From Alitta virens (lineage: Eukaryota; Annelida; Polychaeta; Phyllodocida; Nereididae): 64,000 bases of DNA. Every line of letters begins with the position of its first letter. Within the stretch, counting starts at the first letter, position 1. The position numbers and the translations under genes are program-made. Below are positions 12,028-26,400 of the stretch, piece after piece. The notes beneath the pieces were generated by a model that made no database searches, was not told the DNA's origin, and saw only the letters and a list, made by a program, of their open reading frames with translations. The stretch lies in contig OW028581.1 of NCBI GenBank assembly GCA_932294295.1, forward strand, positions 40,053,495-40,117,494, read 5' to 3'.

Positions 12028-12355
12028 CTGAAAGAATCAACAAAGTTTATAAGGTAGTACAGAATAATTACAATTACTAAAGTTGCATTGTCACATGCAA
12101 TGGAGAACTATGCTCCTGCACTTGTCACAGAATCATATTAAGAACATATTTTGTGAAAGTGGATACAGGCAGAAAACTTAATAGAAACTTTCAAAGAGTT
12201 GTTTCCCAACGCTAACAGTCAGGGATGGCGTCAAAATACTGCTCATGAAAATATGCTTTTACCAGGACTCTCACTTTGGTAAGGTACACACATCGTTTGT
12301 CAAAACAAACTTTGTTGAAATGCATTCCCTGGTTTATCTGCCACAAAAAAATTAA
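8979..12355. repeat. Tandem duplication, unit about 1,336 bp, 2.5 copies
   Basis: Copies run about 8979-10309, 10310-11645 and 11646-12355. Most of copies 1 and 2 differ only by scattered single bases; the first 100 bp of copy 1 is more diverged. The third copy is cut short by a junction near 12320 that joins the position equivalent to 9658 to that equivalent to 9885, removing about 230 bp. Each full unit carries a 24-nt micro-exon (9332-9355, 10668-10691, 12004-12027) and an 18-nt micro-exon (9879-9896, 11215-11232). The third copy has lost the 18-nt exon's donor. Minus-strand reading frames of about 68 codons repeated here are intronic. Confidence 0.85.
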
Positions 12356-13177
12356 ACCAAGACAGCTTTTGTTGCAATATCTTGTAAAATTTGTAGATGG
12401 AGAGACATGGTCTGTTTTCTGCATTGTCTTATGGTGAAAAGGTAAAAGTGTTTGCGAGTGGCGCATGTTATTGATACGCTTGTGTGTGGTTGCTTTTGTG
12501 AGTGCCATAATTTCCCAATCCCTCGTTAATTGTAATTGCCATAGCTCATAGCAATCAAGTGCTACCTTATCTTAAGAGATGACTGAAATTTAGCCACCAC
12601 GTGGTCTTACCAGACATTCAGTGACCAAACGGATGGAACGGACTCCAGAAAACCTCTCCTTCTGACCCATTAGTGATGGACTATTTCAATTAGCAGCGAC
12701 AATTTATGTGGTGCTTCTGCTAGACAGCGTTGTTTTGGTCTTTTACCTTGAAATGTGACAAACCTGTGCATGTATTTGTGTGATAGTCTTGTCTAGTCCC
12801 TTTAAAGTTATAAGGTATGTTAGCTGTGCTAACACCTAGTAAAAATTCCAAATCGCCACTGGACTGTGCTGCCACCTTGTGTTAATTCACTTGTATTTCA
12901 TTCCTGCTTTTCCACCAGAGGGATGATTTACATCATTTTCCCGAGGTATTCACGTTCCATTTTCACTTCCACTTTCACTTTAGCTTATGCTTAGAATCGT
13001 CTTCATCACAAATCCTTGTATTTCTTTGCTAAAAAAATAAATTGCAAAGTTATGGTCTTTCATTTTGCAAATTTATTTAGGTGTACTTTTTAATGGCATC
13101 ATATTTCAATCATTATAGATCCTGATTTAAACATTACATTAGACTTTGCAGTATCCCTACAATGCATGAAAGTAGTT
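12356..13177. other. No gene recognised
   Basis: Non-coding sequence between the micro-exon gene and CLASP. The start of the micro-exon gene may lie here, but no exon is evident. Confidence 0.4.
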
Positions 13178-13401
13178 CACTCGGCGACATTGAAACTCGG
13201 CAAGACATCGAGATTCTCCACTCGCAATAAACAGCAATAAACACTTATTAAATGGCTGCCACAGTTTTAGAAGACTGTGAAAGATATCAACAATTAATTC
13301 TGTAAAAAATCATCACCTTGCAATTTGTATAATCATCTTTTAGGGGGGGGGGGGGGGTGGCGAATCTCGGTGTTGTGACGAAGTTCAATGTCGCTGAGTT
13401 T
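13178..13401. mobile_element. Small inverted-repeat element (MITE-like)
   Basis: Arms 13178-13225 and about 13357-13401 are imperfect inverted repeats of about 45 nt, both containing a CGACATTGAA-type core and CGAGATTC. A run of 15 G lies just inside the right arm. No coding content. The target duplication is not clear. Confidence 0.5.
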
Positions 13402-14271
13402 AACCTCATTGATCTATTTTGTTGTATATCTTCTTGATTTTTTCCGATTTAGATTAAATTGAAAAGTGTTAATTGCAGAGGTTTTTGGCCTTATAATGAA
13501 TCAATTTCTTAGCTTATGTTGAGTATATGTTATTTGCCTATTGTCGATTAATGCTGATTATTGTTAAAGTTGTTCCGCAAATGTTTGGCTTGATTTTTGT
13601 TCTGCTTATGGGAGAAATCAAGACAAATTCTCTGTACCATTTAAACTCACATTGCCTTATATGAATATGTGTTTAAAAGCGGTTGCATCATGATTATCTA
13701 TTTCTTCATCACAATTTGGCATTTTCCCAATTAGATATATGGCAAATTTACAGCTCATAGTATGATCTAAGATTTTGCAATGATTCTTTTAATTGTATCA
13801 ATGATTAATCTTACAGCAATATTGCTTCAACAATAAATAGCTTCTGGGTCTGCTTTACACATAGGTGTAGAATGTCCTCGTATAGAAATCCTGTTTTCAG
13901 CACAATTCTAGATTCTTTGTTAACTTGTAAATGTTTATTGACCATATAAAGAATATTAATTACGACATTAAGGGGCAGATCCAAAGCATTCTGACAAGAA
14001 CGATGTATGTGTGCCTCATCTACAGTCTTTGTCAGAATAATTTGGGTCCACTCCTAGCAATTGTTAATTGTTACACACAACTTTGTTTATTGTGTCAATT
14101 GCGCTGATGTGCGCTGTCGGAATTTTATGATTTCCAGGTTAAATCTTATATATACGATTGCAAATACAATTTATTGGAACAGCTCACAATATTTTAATAA
14201 GAGCTGATCCACTAAAGTTAAATTAGTATCATTGTCTTGCCTAGTTGTAATCTTTTGATTTATTTCCGCAG

Positions 14272-17200
14272 GACATTACAGAAATCCTGGCTAATTTGTC
14301 GAGTGCCTCTTGGGCAGACAGGAAGGAAGGTTTGCTGGGTCTCCAGAATATGTTGCGTGGCAACCGCGTTCTGAAGTGAGTGTTCTTCGAAGACAACTCA
14401 TTGACCATTGTTTTAAAAATCTCTTTATTAGCAAGAATACTTACTTGAGTGTCTGCAATCTGCATAGCAAGGGAGATCATATTAGTTAGAAATGAAGCAT
14501 GGTTTGTGTTGATTTATGATTAAGTTTTATAATAATTTTATGGCTGAAGCTTCAATTCAATTTATTAGCCACAATGATGAATATACAATTGTAAGACATG
14601 ACTGGCTGACACAGGTACTTGCTTATGCGTTATGTGCAAAGGTACAAATTTGCTGAATTAAATTCAGAAAGTTCTATTCGTATACATGTTTGATTAATTT
14701 CCTTTGCTTTGCGTTTCAGTCGATTAGAACTTAAGAAAATAACCGAAATATTCACCAGGATGTTCCATGATCCGCATTCTAAAGTAAGTTAGCGCTTAAA
14801 TCATTCTAGAATTTTGTCTTGAGCGTCTTTTTAATTTTCGTTATTGAACTAAGACCTGATTATAATATTCATTTTTAACATCTCTATCTTTTCTAAAATG
14901 GTGAGTTTCTATCAAGTTGAGTTGTATTAAGTTTTTTTGTCGTATGCACCAGGCATCTAATAGTACATCTTCTCTCCACCAGGCGTTCAATACGATTTTT
15001 AAATCGAAGCGTCCTCAATAATGATGTATATATTTAAAAATACTTGTTAGAATAAAGATGAATTGTATTTAGTTGAGGGTTTCTTTTGAAATCCACCAGG
15101 TGTCTAATAGTTCCTCTTTTTTTCCACCAGGTGTTCACATTGTTCCTTGAGACCTTAATAGACTTCGTAGCAGTTCATCGAAACGACCTCAAAGACTGGC
15201 TCTATATTCTGTTGACCCGTCTTCTGAATAAATGTGGAGCGGAGATGTTGGGATCTGTCTTTGGTAAAGTTCAACGAGCTCTCGAAGGTGTAAGGTATGT
15301 CAAAAATGGCCTAGCTGTGATCTGACGACTTTTGCACAACTGTTACGCTGTTTGGATTTATAATAATATAGAAAAGAATGAATGTCTCGTTAAATGCTCA
15401 ATAATACTTCATGGGGAATAATTTCCTGTTTGTAATGATTTATATTGCAGAAGCCATTAGAAAGTGTAAAATGACTTCATGTAGCTTAACATTTGTTCAA
15501 TTGTGGTTGCAGAGATTCTTTTCCTTATCAACGCCAATTTAATACAGTCAACAAATTCATCATTGACCAAACCACTCTTAATATGAAGGTAAGAAAAATT
15601 TATAAAATTATACTGTTTTTAGCTTGAAATCGCGATTTGAGACTTTAGTTTGTTACTTTTATTTTGTGTTTAGTATCTTTTACTGACTTGTTTATTATAT
15701 ATTTTAACTGTCTTCGTATAAACCAAGCACATTAATATATATTAATACATGTATATTAGTTTTTGATTTTAAACCATTTTACATAACTGCATGAAGGATG
15801 TCTTGGTTTTGTAGTGCAGTTTTATTTTGAAATTTTCAGACTTTAATTTTTACTGATCAGGTAACATGAATAAATGTTGATTGCCTTAATACTAAAATAG
15901 ATAATGGTTTTTAAGTGAAAATCAATGTTTGGCAAATTTACCAAAAAGTAGCAATTTTGAAATCGCTTATTTTAACGTGGAGCTTATGACATCGAAGTTT
16001 TCAAAAATCTCACTAAACAAATAATTTCTAATTTTTACTAAAAATTAGTTTTGCAAACAGTTTAATATTGAGTGAAATTAACAAGTCTCACAAAAATGTA
16101 ATATTTCTAATTCAGAATTTTAAGAAATTTCAGTTTATACTGCTGAAACATTTTTAATGCTGATGCGTGTGAATAGCCAAGATGTTATTCTTAAGAGAGA
16201 CATCTGTGTAGATTAAATTAATTCCCAAATGCATGTAACCTTGCTTATGCTGTTGTAGTGGGACAAAATTCATAGAAAACTGCTTTAATTCGTCAAAGTT
16301 TGTGGTCGATCAATGTATTTTGTACGATTTTCATCGCATGCTGGTAATCCTACTTTCGGACCACGGGCTTCTACTGGGGAATTTATACATTGAGCTATGC
16401 AGAGTGCAAAATAATGACACAATAAAAACCAGCAAAAGCTCTGCCTTCCAGGATGACCTGACCAAATTTGACTTTGTGTTTCTTTTAACATTTGGGAATG
16501 ACTCCTCCATAGTCCATGCCTGTCTCTGGCCTATCAGAGACCTACCTCCTTCTGGGCAGATGAGTGTTCCCATTCTCTGGGGAGTGTGATACCTTGTTAT
16601 CTTTGTATTGTGCATATAGCTCAGTAATGACTTCATTTCTAAATTATATTAGTCATTAAATGATGTTTTTTGTCTCCAGGTGAAGCTAGCGATCTTGAAA
16701 TACCTGCACGGCCTGATCATGATGATGGACCCGTCTGACTTTGTCAATTCAGCCGAAACGAGGCTGGCCGTGTCTCGAATCATCACGTGGACCACGGAGC
16801 CTAAGAGTGTGGACAACAGGAAAGGTATAAAGGATTAAGATGATATGTAGATGCAACATTTGATTAAAGGAATAAGAAGATATTCAGATGCAAGGAGTGT
16901 ATAAAGATATAAGAAGTGAGAGGGAATCTGTAAAGAGAAAACATAGCTTCTATATGTAGCATTTATTTGTGCAATAAATATACGCATAGTTGCACAAAAA
17001 AAGAATGAAAGGAACGTGAGTCAGATACAAATAAGTTCCATATCATTTAAACTGTAGTTTACCTTTAAGACCAGCTCACCATTAAGGCAACATTTTCATC
17101 AAGGGTGGTTGTAATGGCAAAGTCCCATAATGTATGTGTATCAAAATATTGATAAACTGTTAAAATTCGAAAATTTTGTGAATTTATCTTACTATTAATC

Positions 17201-17403
17201 CTTTTCCAGGTGCCCAAGCTGTGCTCATTGCTCTCTTCAACCTGAGCACGCCCGAGTTCTCGATGATGCTGAGCGCGTTGCCCAAAACATTCCAAGAGGG
17301 CGCCACCAAGATCCTACACACGCACTTACGCACGTCCAGTTCAGATGCAGAGCCACTGTCCACTCGTTCGGTCACTAGTCCAACCACAAGCCATAGCAGA
17401 TAA
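14272..17403 (+). CDS. CLASP: CLASP exons for the middle TOG (TOG3-type) array
   Basis: Six exons (14272-14375, 14720-14783, 15131-15294, 15513-15588, 16680-16824, 17210 onward) join in phase through 17403. They encode the HEAT-repeat TOG array beginning ITEILANLSSASWADRKEG and ending LPKTFQEGATKILHTHLR, colinear with vertebrate CLASP1/2. The last exon then reads a Ser/Thr-rich linker (TRSVTSPTTSHSR) and reaches TAA at 17401-17403. No consensus GT donor in the phase needed by the next exon is obvious before the stop (only TCG|GTCACT near 17370). The exon tail contains a short duplicated GCCATAGC/AGATAAG phrase (17388-17430). The exon end is therefore uncertain, or a truncated isoform exists. 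Confidence 0.9.
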
Positions 17404-20400
17404 GCCATAGCTGACACCATAGCAGATAAGAATCGTTTGATAACGTCATCTATTTTTTGATGTCATATAAATGCATGTGACAATTGATTTAGTGATCCTA
17501 TTGCCTTTTTCTGCTACCTGTGGCAGCGCCCTCTGGGTAGTTTTTCTCCCCATTACTGGGCTAACTAAGTTAGTAATAAACAACACAAAACATGATATAG
17601 TTTTGTAGTTGCCTGTAAGCTATCAATGTGTATAGCTAGATACAGTACAGTTACACCGCTCCGCAGGGTTCCAAAACGGAATAAGATTTACCTTAGTTCT
17701 AGAGTTAATACAGCCTCACCTCGCTACCAGTTATTTGCAAAGATTTTCTCTGATTCTTTGGAATTGCAGCATTGATGCATGATGGCTGAGCAAGCTGCCT
17801 GCATACTTGATCGTTTTTTATGAAGTTTAGGGATAACTTTATATGCACTGAGGATGTCAGTATTATGGTAGGTCATAAGGTTACCATGATCGACAGATTA
17901 TTGTGATTTTGAACATGCAGAAACAACTCCCTGTCTCAAATTGCTGTGACAGATTGAACTATATAAGCAGGTCAACAAAGCAGCTGATCACGGCATGCAA
18001 TGGATCATGGTATAATGACGACACACTCTACAATCACAGTGTTTCCTCGGATGGTTGAGTGGTTGAGTGGTACATATAAGTTGGTAATGCCTTGAATAAT
18101 TTTGTTCACAAAGATCTTGTTTTCCAACAGGTTAAGAAGGAAAGGGACTCGACGTCTCAAGATAGCGGTATCCAATCATCGATGCATGACGTTCGTGACG
18201 GAGGGGACAGAAGACAGTATAACCCCACTTACTACCAGGAAGACGTTAATAACCAGGTATTGTACTCCACCTAGATAGTTTTCCTATTGTTCTGAGCAGG
18301 TAGTAATCAACAAAAATGAGTGCAACGGGAAACTATACTTTAATTGCTTGATAAGAGCAGTTAAACAAAACAAACAAATTAGTGAATAGATCTAGTGGCG
18401 TATAAGTTAGTTATATTCCTCATTGCCAAGAGTTAACTAAAGCCATCGGCATGGGGATATAGCCAACGAAAAAGTTAGTCAACTCTCTCCTACTCGGGAT
18501 ATAAATATTACTGAGGAACACATTTAGTTGCTTCTCAGCCAGAAATATTTCGTTTTTTTTTTTGGTTACTTTATCATACGCAGACTGGCCCGCTTGTTGT
18601 ACTGGCTGAAAATAATTTAATAAATCAGAATTGTATGCATTTCACACACTTGGACATCTTTGTGTTTCACAATCCAGCGCCCTGGCGGACATTACTAGGT
18701 CTTTCCGTGCAGTCTGGTGAGCTTCGCAAAACCTCCACTAGGGGGACGCATTAACATCCCATAATGCATTTTTCTTCCGTAGAGCTTTAATCTAGTCGTG
18801 ACGTGTGAATTTGCTGTGTTGTTTCATTTCTGTAATTGTTAAAAGCTAAAACATTGAATCTCTATTTGTCTATGTCTATATTCATCCTCTATTATTTTAA
18901 TTTATTGTTTATGTGAGTATTAGATTTCTGACTTGGTTTAACATTGGTAGACTCCGTTGGTGATCGATGTTGATTGTTATTAGAAAATGGAGTGGTTTAA
19001 CATTTTATGAGTTGATTTATAAAGTAATACTTAGTTGCGATTTGATGAATTTAATTTTAACTCTTTTGTTCGGATTGGTTTAAATTTGTCGCTGTTTTGA
19101 TCAGTTTATGAGAAATGCATTTGGGATAATGTATGAAACAGTGGTGCTCTCTTGTGTATATTAGAAAACTATTTCCCCTTTGTCATTATCTGACCCCACG
19201 GCTTCTTATCACGTAAAGTCTTTTTTGTGTATCCTGTGATATTTCTGCTATTACAGTTATTGACAAAGAGAATGACCGATAAACGGACAGACAAACAACA
19301 CATTTTGTTGAATATAAGATGATAGACATTGAATGAAATTGTTTTATATTTCAGATGTGCCTCCAGAAGATGGAGATATAGTCACGGACATTTTGAGTGA
19401 ACTGTCCAATCACAATGAAAGGTTAGAATCACATGTTTTTGACGTCTCGTATGTAAATGAAGCTTTTTTGGCTGTTTTGAATGTTTGCAATCGAACCATC
19501 TAGACTGTATACCATGTTTATGATATAGAATTTCCAAACCGTTTTAAGGGGACTGGAAAATTTTCAGACCTCTAATCAAACCCCCATGTTAGGTTTTCTC
19601 AAAAGTTCTCCTAAACCCTGCTATTGCTTAGAATACAATAGAAAGCAAATAGTCAGAAAGTAACAGCCAGTCAGCCTCTTCCCACACCTTTTCCAAAGCC
19701 TTCAAGTACCCCCCCCCCCCCCTAGACTCATAAATAGGAACTCTTACTTTGTTAAGGCAGGAAATATTTATTGGTTTCTTTTAAAAAACAATTTTTTTTT
19801 TTTTTTTTTTGCAGAAACGATGAAAGAAAAGGAGCAATGCTTCAACTGATCCGGTTAACACGAGAAGATTCCATGAACTTGTGGGATGAACATTTTAAAA
19901 CAATCCTTCTGTTGCTATTGGAAACACTCGGTGATAATGATGTAAGTGGTTGCTAAGTACGCAACTGTGATTGGTTTTCGCAAAGGCAAAAGTTATTAGT
20001 TTTCTTAAAGAAAAGTCACCTATATAATACCTCGTCAGAATGAGTTGTGCGATACTTTTACAGTATTTTCATACATTATGGACTTCTCATCATAACAGAG
20101 GGAGCCACCAGCAAAACAGTAAAAATATAAGTAAACATATGTGTGTATATCTATGTTTATTGAGATGGAGCTACAATACTTTCATACAACGAGGGAGCGC
20201 AGTTGATGACATCAAACAAAGTTTGGATTGACTCCGATAGTTGCTAAATGCCCATTCTGTAATAACATTTCTTAAGATTTAAAGCTGGATTGTCACTCAA
20301 TATGACAGTGGCCGAAATCTGTTGTATTCATTTCATTGTCTTCTAAAAAATGAATTGAATGCCAACAGGGCCTTGCTAGGGTCATTATTTCTACAAAATG

Positions 20401-23400
20401 AATGAACTTTTAATTTTTCATGCCACGAAAAATTCCAGTTTGTTAACATGCGATTAACATATTTGGCCAATGAATGATGAAAACGAGGCATGAGCTTCAT
20501 TAGTGTCGTCACATTGTGAGATATTTTATAGAACAGCACCTTCATTTTTCGTCCGATTTTCGAAATTCTAACTTTATTTAGTAGAAAAATGTGTAGGTGT
20601 TTCGCTTGTGGCATGGGTTGAAACACTACCGACCTTAATTTTTCTTAAAATGACTCTGAAATCACGAATCGGTGATGCTCTTCATTACGTTGCAATGAAT
20701 AATTAGCTAAAATGTAAACAAAGTCGGAGTTAATTCCTCCGATATTTATAATATAGCTCAATCTTAACAATGTGGGTTCTTCAATTCGACAGCTAGAAGC
20801 ATTTTCTTTCATTTGGATAGCTTTTTTAGTGGTAAAATAACTGTTTGACAATCCAGCTTTAAGTATTATGCCCTGACAAGTGACCTGGAATGAAAACCAG
20901 TCTTTAAATCAAGTTAAAAATAGTCATCAGTACACCAACCACCCTGGAAAGTAGGCAAGTTTATACATTGTAGTTACACTGAAAATTTAAATTTAATTTT
21001 ACAGGCAACTATCCGTGCACTTAGTCTAGTGGTCTTGAAGGAAATCCTGATGTATCAAGGTCACAGGTTCAAGGACTACGCTGAGCTGACCATCTTGAAA
21101 ATATTAGAAGCTCACAAGGATCCAGAACGGGAGGTACGTCACAAAAGAGATGTTAATATCAAACTGTTTAATCCTTAATTAAATGCATTCTGTACAGTTG
21201 TAATAATGTGCTGAATTGCGTCTCATACTGTACTTAGGTCGTGTGTGTTTCCAGGTTGAGGTGACATGTCTAAATTAGAAATTCTGAAATTTGACGAAGT
21301 TTAGTCATAAATATGAAGGTTGTTAGACGTGAGAACAAACTACAGAAAATTAAGAATGCTCTCGGAAAATTCTGAGCAGGGCTTTGTATGATGGGGATCT
21401 AAATATAATTGTGGAACTTCCTTACAATGTAAATGTAGTTTTTACCCGACAAAATGGTGTTATAATCCACATGACTCTGCTATAAATCACCTGGAACCAT
21501 ACAACAGTTAACACAATGCTAGCCTGGAAATAATCTTTGATGTATGCAAACATGCAAATACATTTCACAATTAGTTTCTACCATAAGTTCTAATTCGTTC
21601 TTTGTTATATTAATCATTACCAGTTTCAAATGATGTGAAATGATTGGCAGATACTTTTCGATGAACGCAGAAGTTTAAGTGATTTAATGATCAGTTGAGA
21701 AAAGCTCTTGATTGATCATTTTATCCAGTAATTAAAGAGTAATAAGATGCTGAGATGGTTTGTACATCCATGCATTAGGTTTTTGGTATGTATGCATCAT
21801 TTGAAGCTGGTAATACTCTTGTAAAGTTATTAATCATTGTTTAACCGAATTGTTTCAAAACCGAACTGTTTAACCCAAAATTCTCTCCATATCTGTCTTG
21901 TTATCAGAGTGAGGCTTCCACAGTAAGAGACAAATTATTATTAATATGCATATGGAGACTAATATATACTATGGCTAATGACGGCTAATTGCAAATTATA
22001 ATGGCTTATTACTGTTTATATCCTGAAAATGTAATGCAATGTTATTCTAGTAACATTTGTACTGAAAAATGTTTGATGATTTGAAATAAGCATTCAAGTT
22101 GAAGTGATGGAATTCTGGTATTAAAAATAAGGCTCTAACTGAGGGTTTGTCGCTAGGAGCACTATATTTCTGCCATTTTTGCAATTGGCTTGTCTCCGTA
22201 TTGAATGCTATGCTGAACGATAGTGCCTTACTCAGTGTTGTCTTCATCTTTTTTTTTTTCTCTCCGTATTTTTATTCGCACTCCAAACGGAAATTTTATC
22301 TAATCTTTGCTTCCAGAATAAGGTAGCCAATTAAGGACAATTGATGAATTTTTATTGCTAGTTTCTTTCGTTTTATGTTCTGAAAAAATGTCTAAAATGG
22401 ATGTTAGTCTCCTGTATGTCTTCTCAGAAAATGACCTTATTTTGATTTTATGACCTTTTGACCTATTTAATTGACCTCTGACCTATATTTTATTTCGAAA
22501 TGTGCTCATGACACCATCATCTACCAGTACTTACCAACCACACAACTCAAAACACAACTTGCAAAATTGTGAATCGTGGATTTTGAAATTGCGAATCGTG
22601 GCATTTTATTCTGCATCAAACAGATGATGCCCTCAAACTGGATTTTTCAAAAACTCATTCAGCAGACACTTTTAATGATAATTGTAAATTATTTGATCAA
22701 GTTTAATTAATTAAATTGAAATTATGTAAGATGTTAAATTGGGAAAGTGTGCTGCATTTTACTATTAACTAATTTAATATTTTAGCAAGTTAAATTACGT
22801 AATCCTTAATTCCAACAAAATTGCACCAATTTATCCATGAATTGCTTGATGTGATGATGTGTAGATTTTACTCTGCATGGATCATGTAAATGGTTTTAAA
22901 TAAATGCAAGAATATCCATGTGCTTAGATGATGCATATTGTACTGTAATTTCTTTAATCCTTGCATGGTAAAATAAGTTGAGAATTGCATGCTATATTTA
23001 CAGACTGCAGTGTCAGTGTTTTTTTTATTGATTCATGTATATGCCAAAAGTGACTTTTAATGTCATTGCTTTTTCAATTTCATATAATAATTAACTTGGG
23101 AAACTCTATATAAATGTCTGTTACAGAACACCAGTTAATTTGTGTAGATTTGAGATAGTGGACGCAATATGTAGTCATGATTCGCAATATAACATTAGAA
23201 AATTGAATGGTTGTATATTCTTTGGAGTCACAATTGATTGGCTCTTGGGTGCAGTCTTGCCTTGCAATAACTGAATTTGACACAGATTTTGTTTACCAAT
23301 CATTTGTTCTGTCATTTTTTATCTGAATTAAAAGAGAAATTTTTGTAATTTTTTTCTTTCTGGATTGTTTCACTTTCATTGGCTTTCACTCTGAATCACA

Positions 23401-26400
23401 ATTTCTGAAAAAAGTACAGTTGTATATCCAAATCATGTTGCAGTTCTTGCAAAGATAGACCCTATTGCAACCAAAAGAATTTATCATTTAACATTATTTT
23501 GCTAACAATGACCATTTCTGGCAATATTATAACTGACTGTGGTCGTCATAGTGACATGCCATGACTACCATTCCTTTTAACATTCCATTCTCTGTCTGCC
23601 ATCATAGTATTCCTCTCAATAGATGACTTATATTGTGATAGAAGTATGTATTGCATATCATCATGTCTGCTAGGTATTTTACATGCATTTAGACTTAATT
23701 CTAGGTCTATGTACAATTTCATTGGTATTATGTTGTAATAAGCATGTATAAGATCCTGCTGTACCTGTTGATTTTAATTGACTAATATGTATTCACAAAG
23801 GTAACGAAAGCGGCCGAAGAGTGTGCAGCGACCTTAGCCAACTCTATTCCTCCAGAGCATTGCATCACGGTCCTAAATCCAATCATCCAAACTTCAGAGT
23901 ATCCTGTCAATCTCGCTGCTATCAAGATGCAGACACGGGTGAGTGCTGTCTGTTGTCTTAATTTTGTTATTACTTTATTATTAGCTCTGCCCCTTTTTGT
24001 TTTTGCTTCCATGATGTCCATGACGTCACCATTTCTGTTTCCAGATGAAATCATGAGTTAGTGGCGATGTATCGCTTTGTGGCATGGTATTTAGGTAGAC
24101 ATACCGCGAAGACATCTTGTCAATGTTTTTTGGCTTTATTCATCGCTTCATTATTGTACACCAGCATTATTTGCCCGTCAGTTTGTCGACTTCTATCGAC
24201 ATAAGTGGTTCTTGCCCCTACACGCAGCCCAACTCACGCCATCAGGCGAGACGTGCGAATACAGGTCAATTCGCTGACACGCAAATTTGTTGACAACCAA
24301 GTTGTTGACACATTAAAAGGCCTGATACAAATTTGTTGACAAAGCAACTCGTATAAATTTGGGAGACACAAAGTGGTTGACAGACTTCGACCATAATAAC
24401 CAACTCATTGACAGGTCATTACCATCTCGTTGACATATTAATGCAAAATTGCTGACGGCTAATTTGCCCAATGACCATTTCGTTGTCACACACATACTCA
24501 GTTAATAAAGCATCCACAGTGGTATACTTGCTACCAATACATTTCTATGAATGAGATCTATAAAAGAATGCCCATAACATTTCTGTACTCCCAAGTATTT
24601 ACGGAGGTCATACCATAAAACTGCAATGGAGTGGGGCAAGGGCAGATCGTACTTGGACAATGCGCTTCTTGTCCATGTACATATAGCCCGCCGTCAACAC
24701 TGGCGGGAAACGCCGCGATTTGGATCCCACTGGAGATCCAAGTGTCTCTGCTGCTGTGGGCAGAGCTCCGCACATCCCATGTGCATTCTAGTTTCATCTG
24801 TTTATTTACATGTATATTTGATTTCCAAAAAAGGAGCTGTAACTATTAATCTTGCTGTCTATTCAACAAGTGTTTTGCTTTCTCCTATAATTCTGCTCTA
24901 CTGTCCATTTTTCCCCAGCAACCTATCTATATATTTATTATCCAGAAGGTTGCAAAGCAAGCCTTCAGGATATTGTCAGAGGATGACATGTGAGAGAGTG
25001 GAACATTCAGGAAAATTTTCAAATGAATAGGCTCAGTGGATATCAAGCTGAACAGTGTCACATAGGGCTCAGTATACTTTAAAATATATAGATTAAAAAT
25101 ATTCAGCTCGTTTTTTAAGATATCAGTAGTTTGCTAAAAATATGCTAAATTAGGGCTATTTTCGCGGCATTTCGCTGTTTTTGTGGCTCTTGGCCTTTTA
25201 ATCAACCCACCTCAGTGCCCCTGGTGGCGAATTTAAGAACTAGGCCTACTGAACAGAAACTCAAGAGGTTGTAGAGGTTGGCTCCTCAGAGCTGTTTTAG
25301 TGCCTCTAACCTAGAGCATGCCACTGTAGGTGTGCCAAGAGTGAATGTAATTTAATCATTTTAATGCAATTTTAATATAGTTTTAATGACAAGACTGAAC
25401 CCATCTGATAATTGCTCTTAGCTGCAAAAATAAATTAAGCTGAGAATGTTTCACTCATTCACACATTGCATTGAGTGATTAACTCTCAATTAGTTATATT
25501 TATTGTTACCAATTTATCGAGATATTATTGAATCGTAAAGGATCAAACGATGTCCAACCCCATCTGGTAGTACTCTAGCACTAACACTACTACTAAGAGG
25601 GGTAGGTCTGATCCCTCCCTAGTTTCAATGCTAATTTTCATCCTCGATGTCCTCTAGCTGACCCCCCCTAAAATCACCAAAAATTTGACCCCACTTGACC
25701 TTTCTTTTTGCACCCAGGCACTTCCCATGCTAACTTTCATCGACCCCCCCGCCGACCCCCCCAAAATCACCAAAAATTTGACCCCACTTGACCCCCCACT
25801 TGACCCTACTTGACCCTCTTTGATCCCCTGCCCCCATGCTAACTTTCATCGATCCCCATATCTAATTAGCACACGGGGTCACTTCCCATGCTAACTTTCA
25901 CCTTTGATCCCATGTCTAATTAGCACACCGGGCACTTCCCATGCTAACTTTCATCGACCCCCCCTTGATCCCACTTGACCCTACTTGACCTACTTTTGAT
26001 CCACTGTCTACTTAGCCTATCACCTGGCACTTCCCATACTAACTTTCATTCTCTATGTCCTCTAGCCCCCCCCCCCCATTTGCACCCCCCCCCCTGTCTA
26101 ATAAGCCACCTCCTCTCTAATAAGCCACTCTAATCTATTCAGATATATAGACAGATAGTCTAGAACAAATATAGATAGGCTAGACAATTCTAGACAGATA
26201 TAGATAGATATTCTAGGCTAGACAACTAAACACTACAGTCCTCTGACCTAAAATTTGTTACTCACCAGGGGGGGGAGATCTGCTATTTTTACCCTTGTGA
26301 CTCACCAGAGGGGAGACCAGTGTTATTTACCCTGGTCAAAGGTCATGACCTCACCAGGTGAGAGCTGTCACCTCGATCCTCTCCTTTGAAGGATGATAGT

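Noticed and set aside
12212..12508. 98-codon minus-strand frame starting MALTKATTHKR
   Set aside because: It runs through a truncated copy of an intron-exon junction (GTGGCAG|ATAAACCAG) and into the duplication; no donor or protein signal supports it.
16285..16636. Overlapping frames on both strands in a CLASP intron
   Set aside because: No splice sites in a useful phase and no family similarity; chance open frames.
26000..26100. C-rich tandem phrases taken first for a satellite or CRISPR-like array
   Set aside because: They are sub-repeats of the Polinton terminal repeat and reappear inverted at the right end; no spacer-repeat structure.
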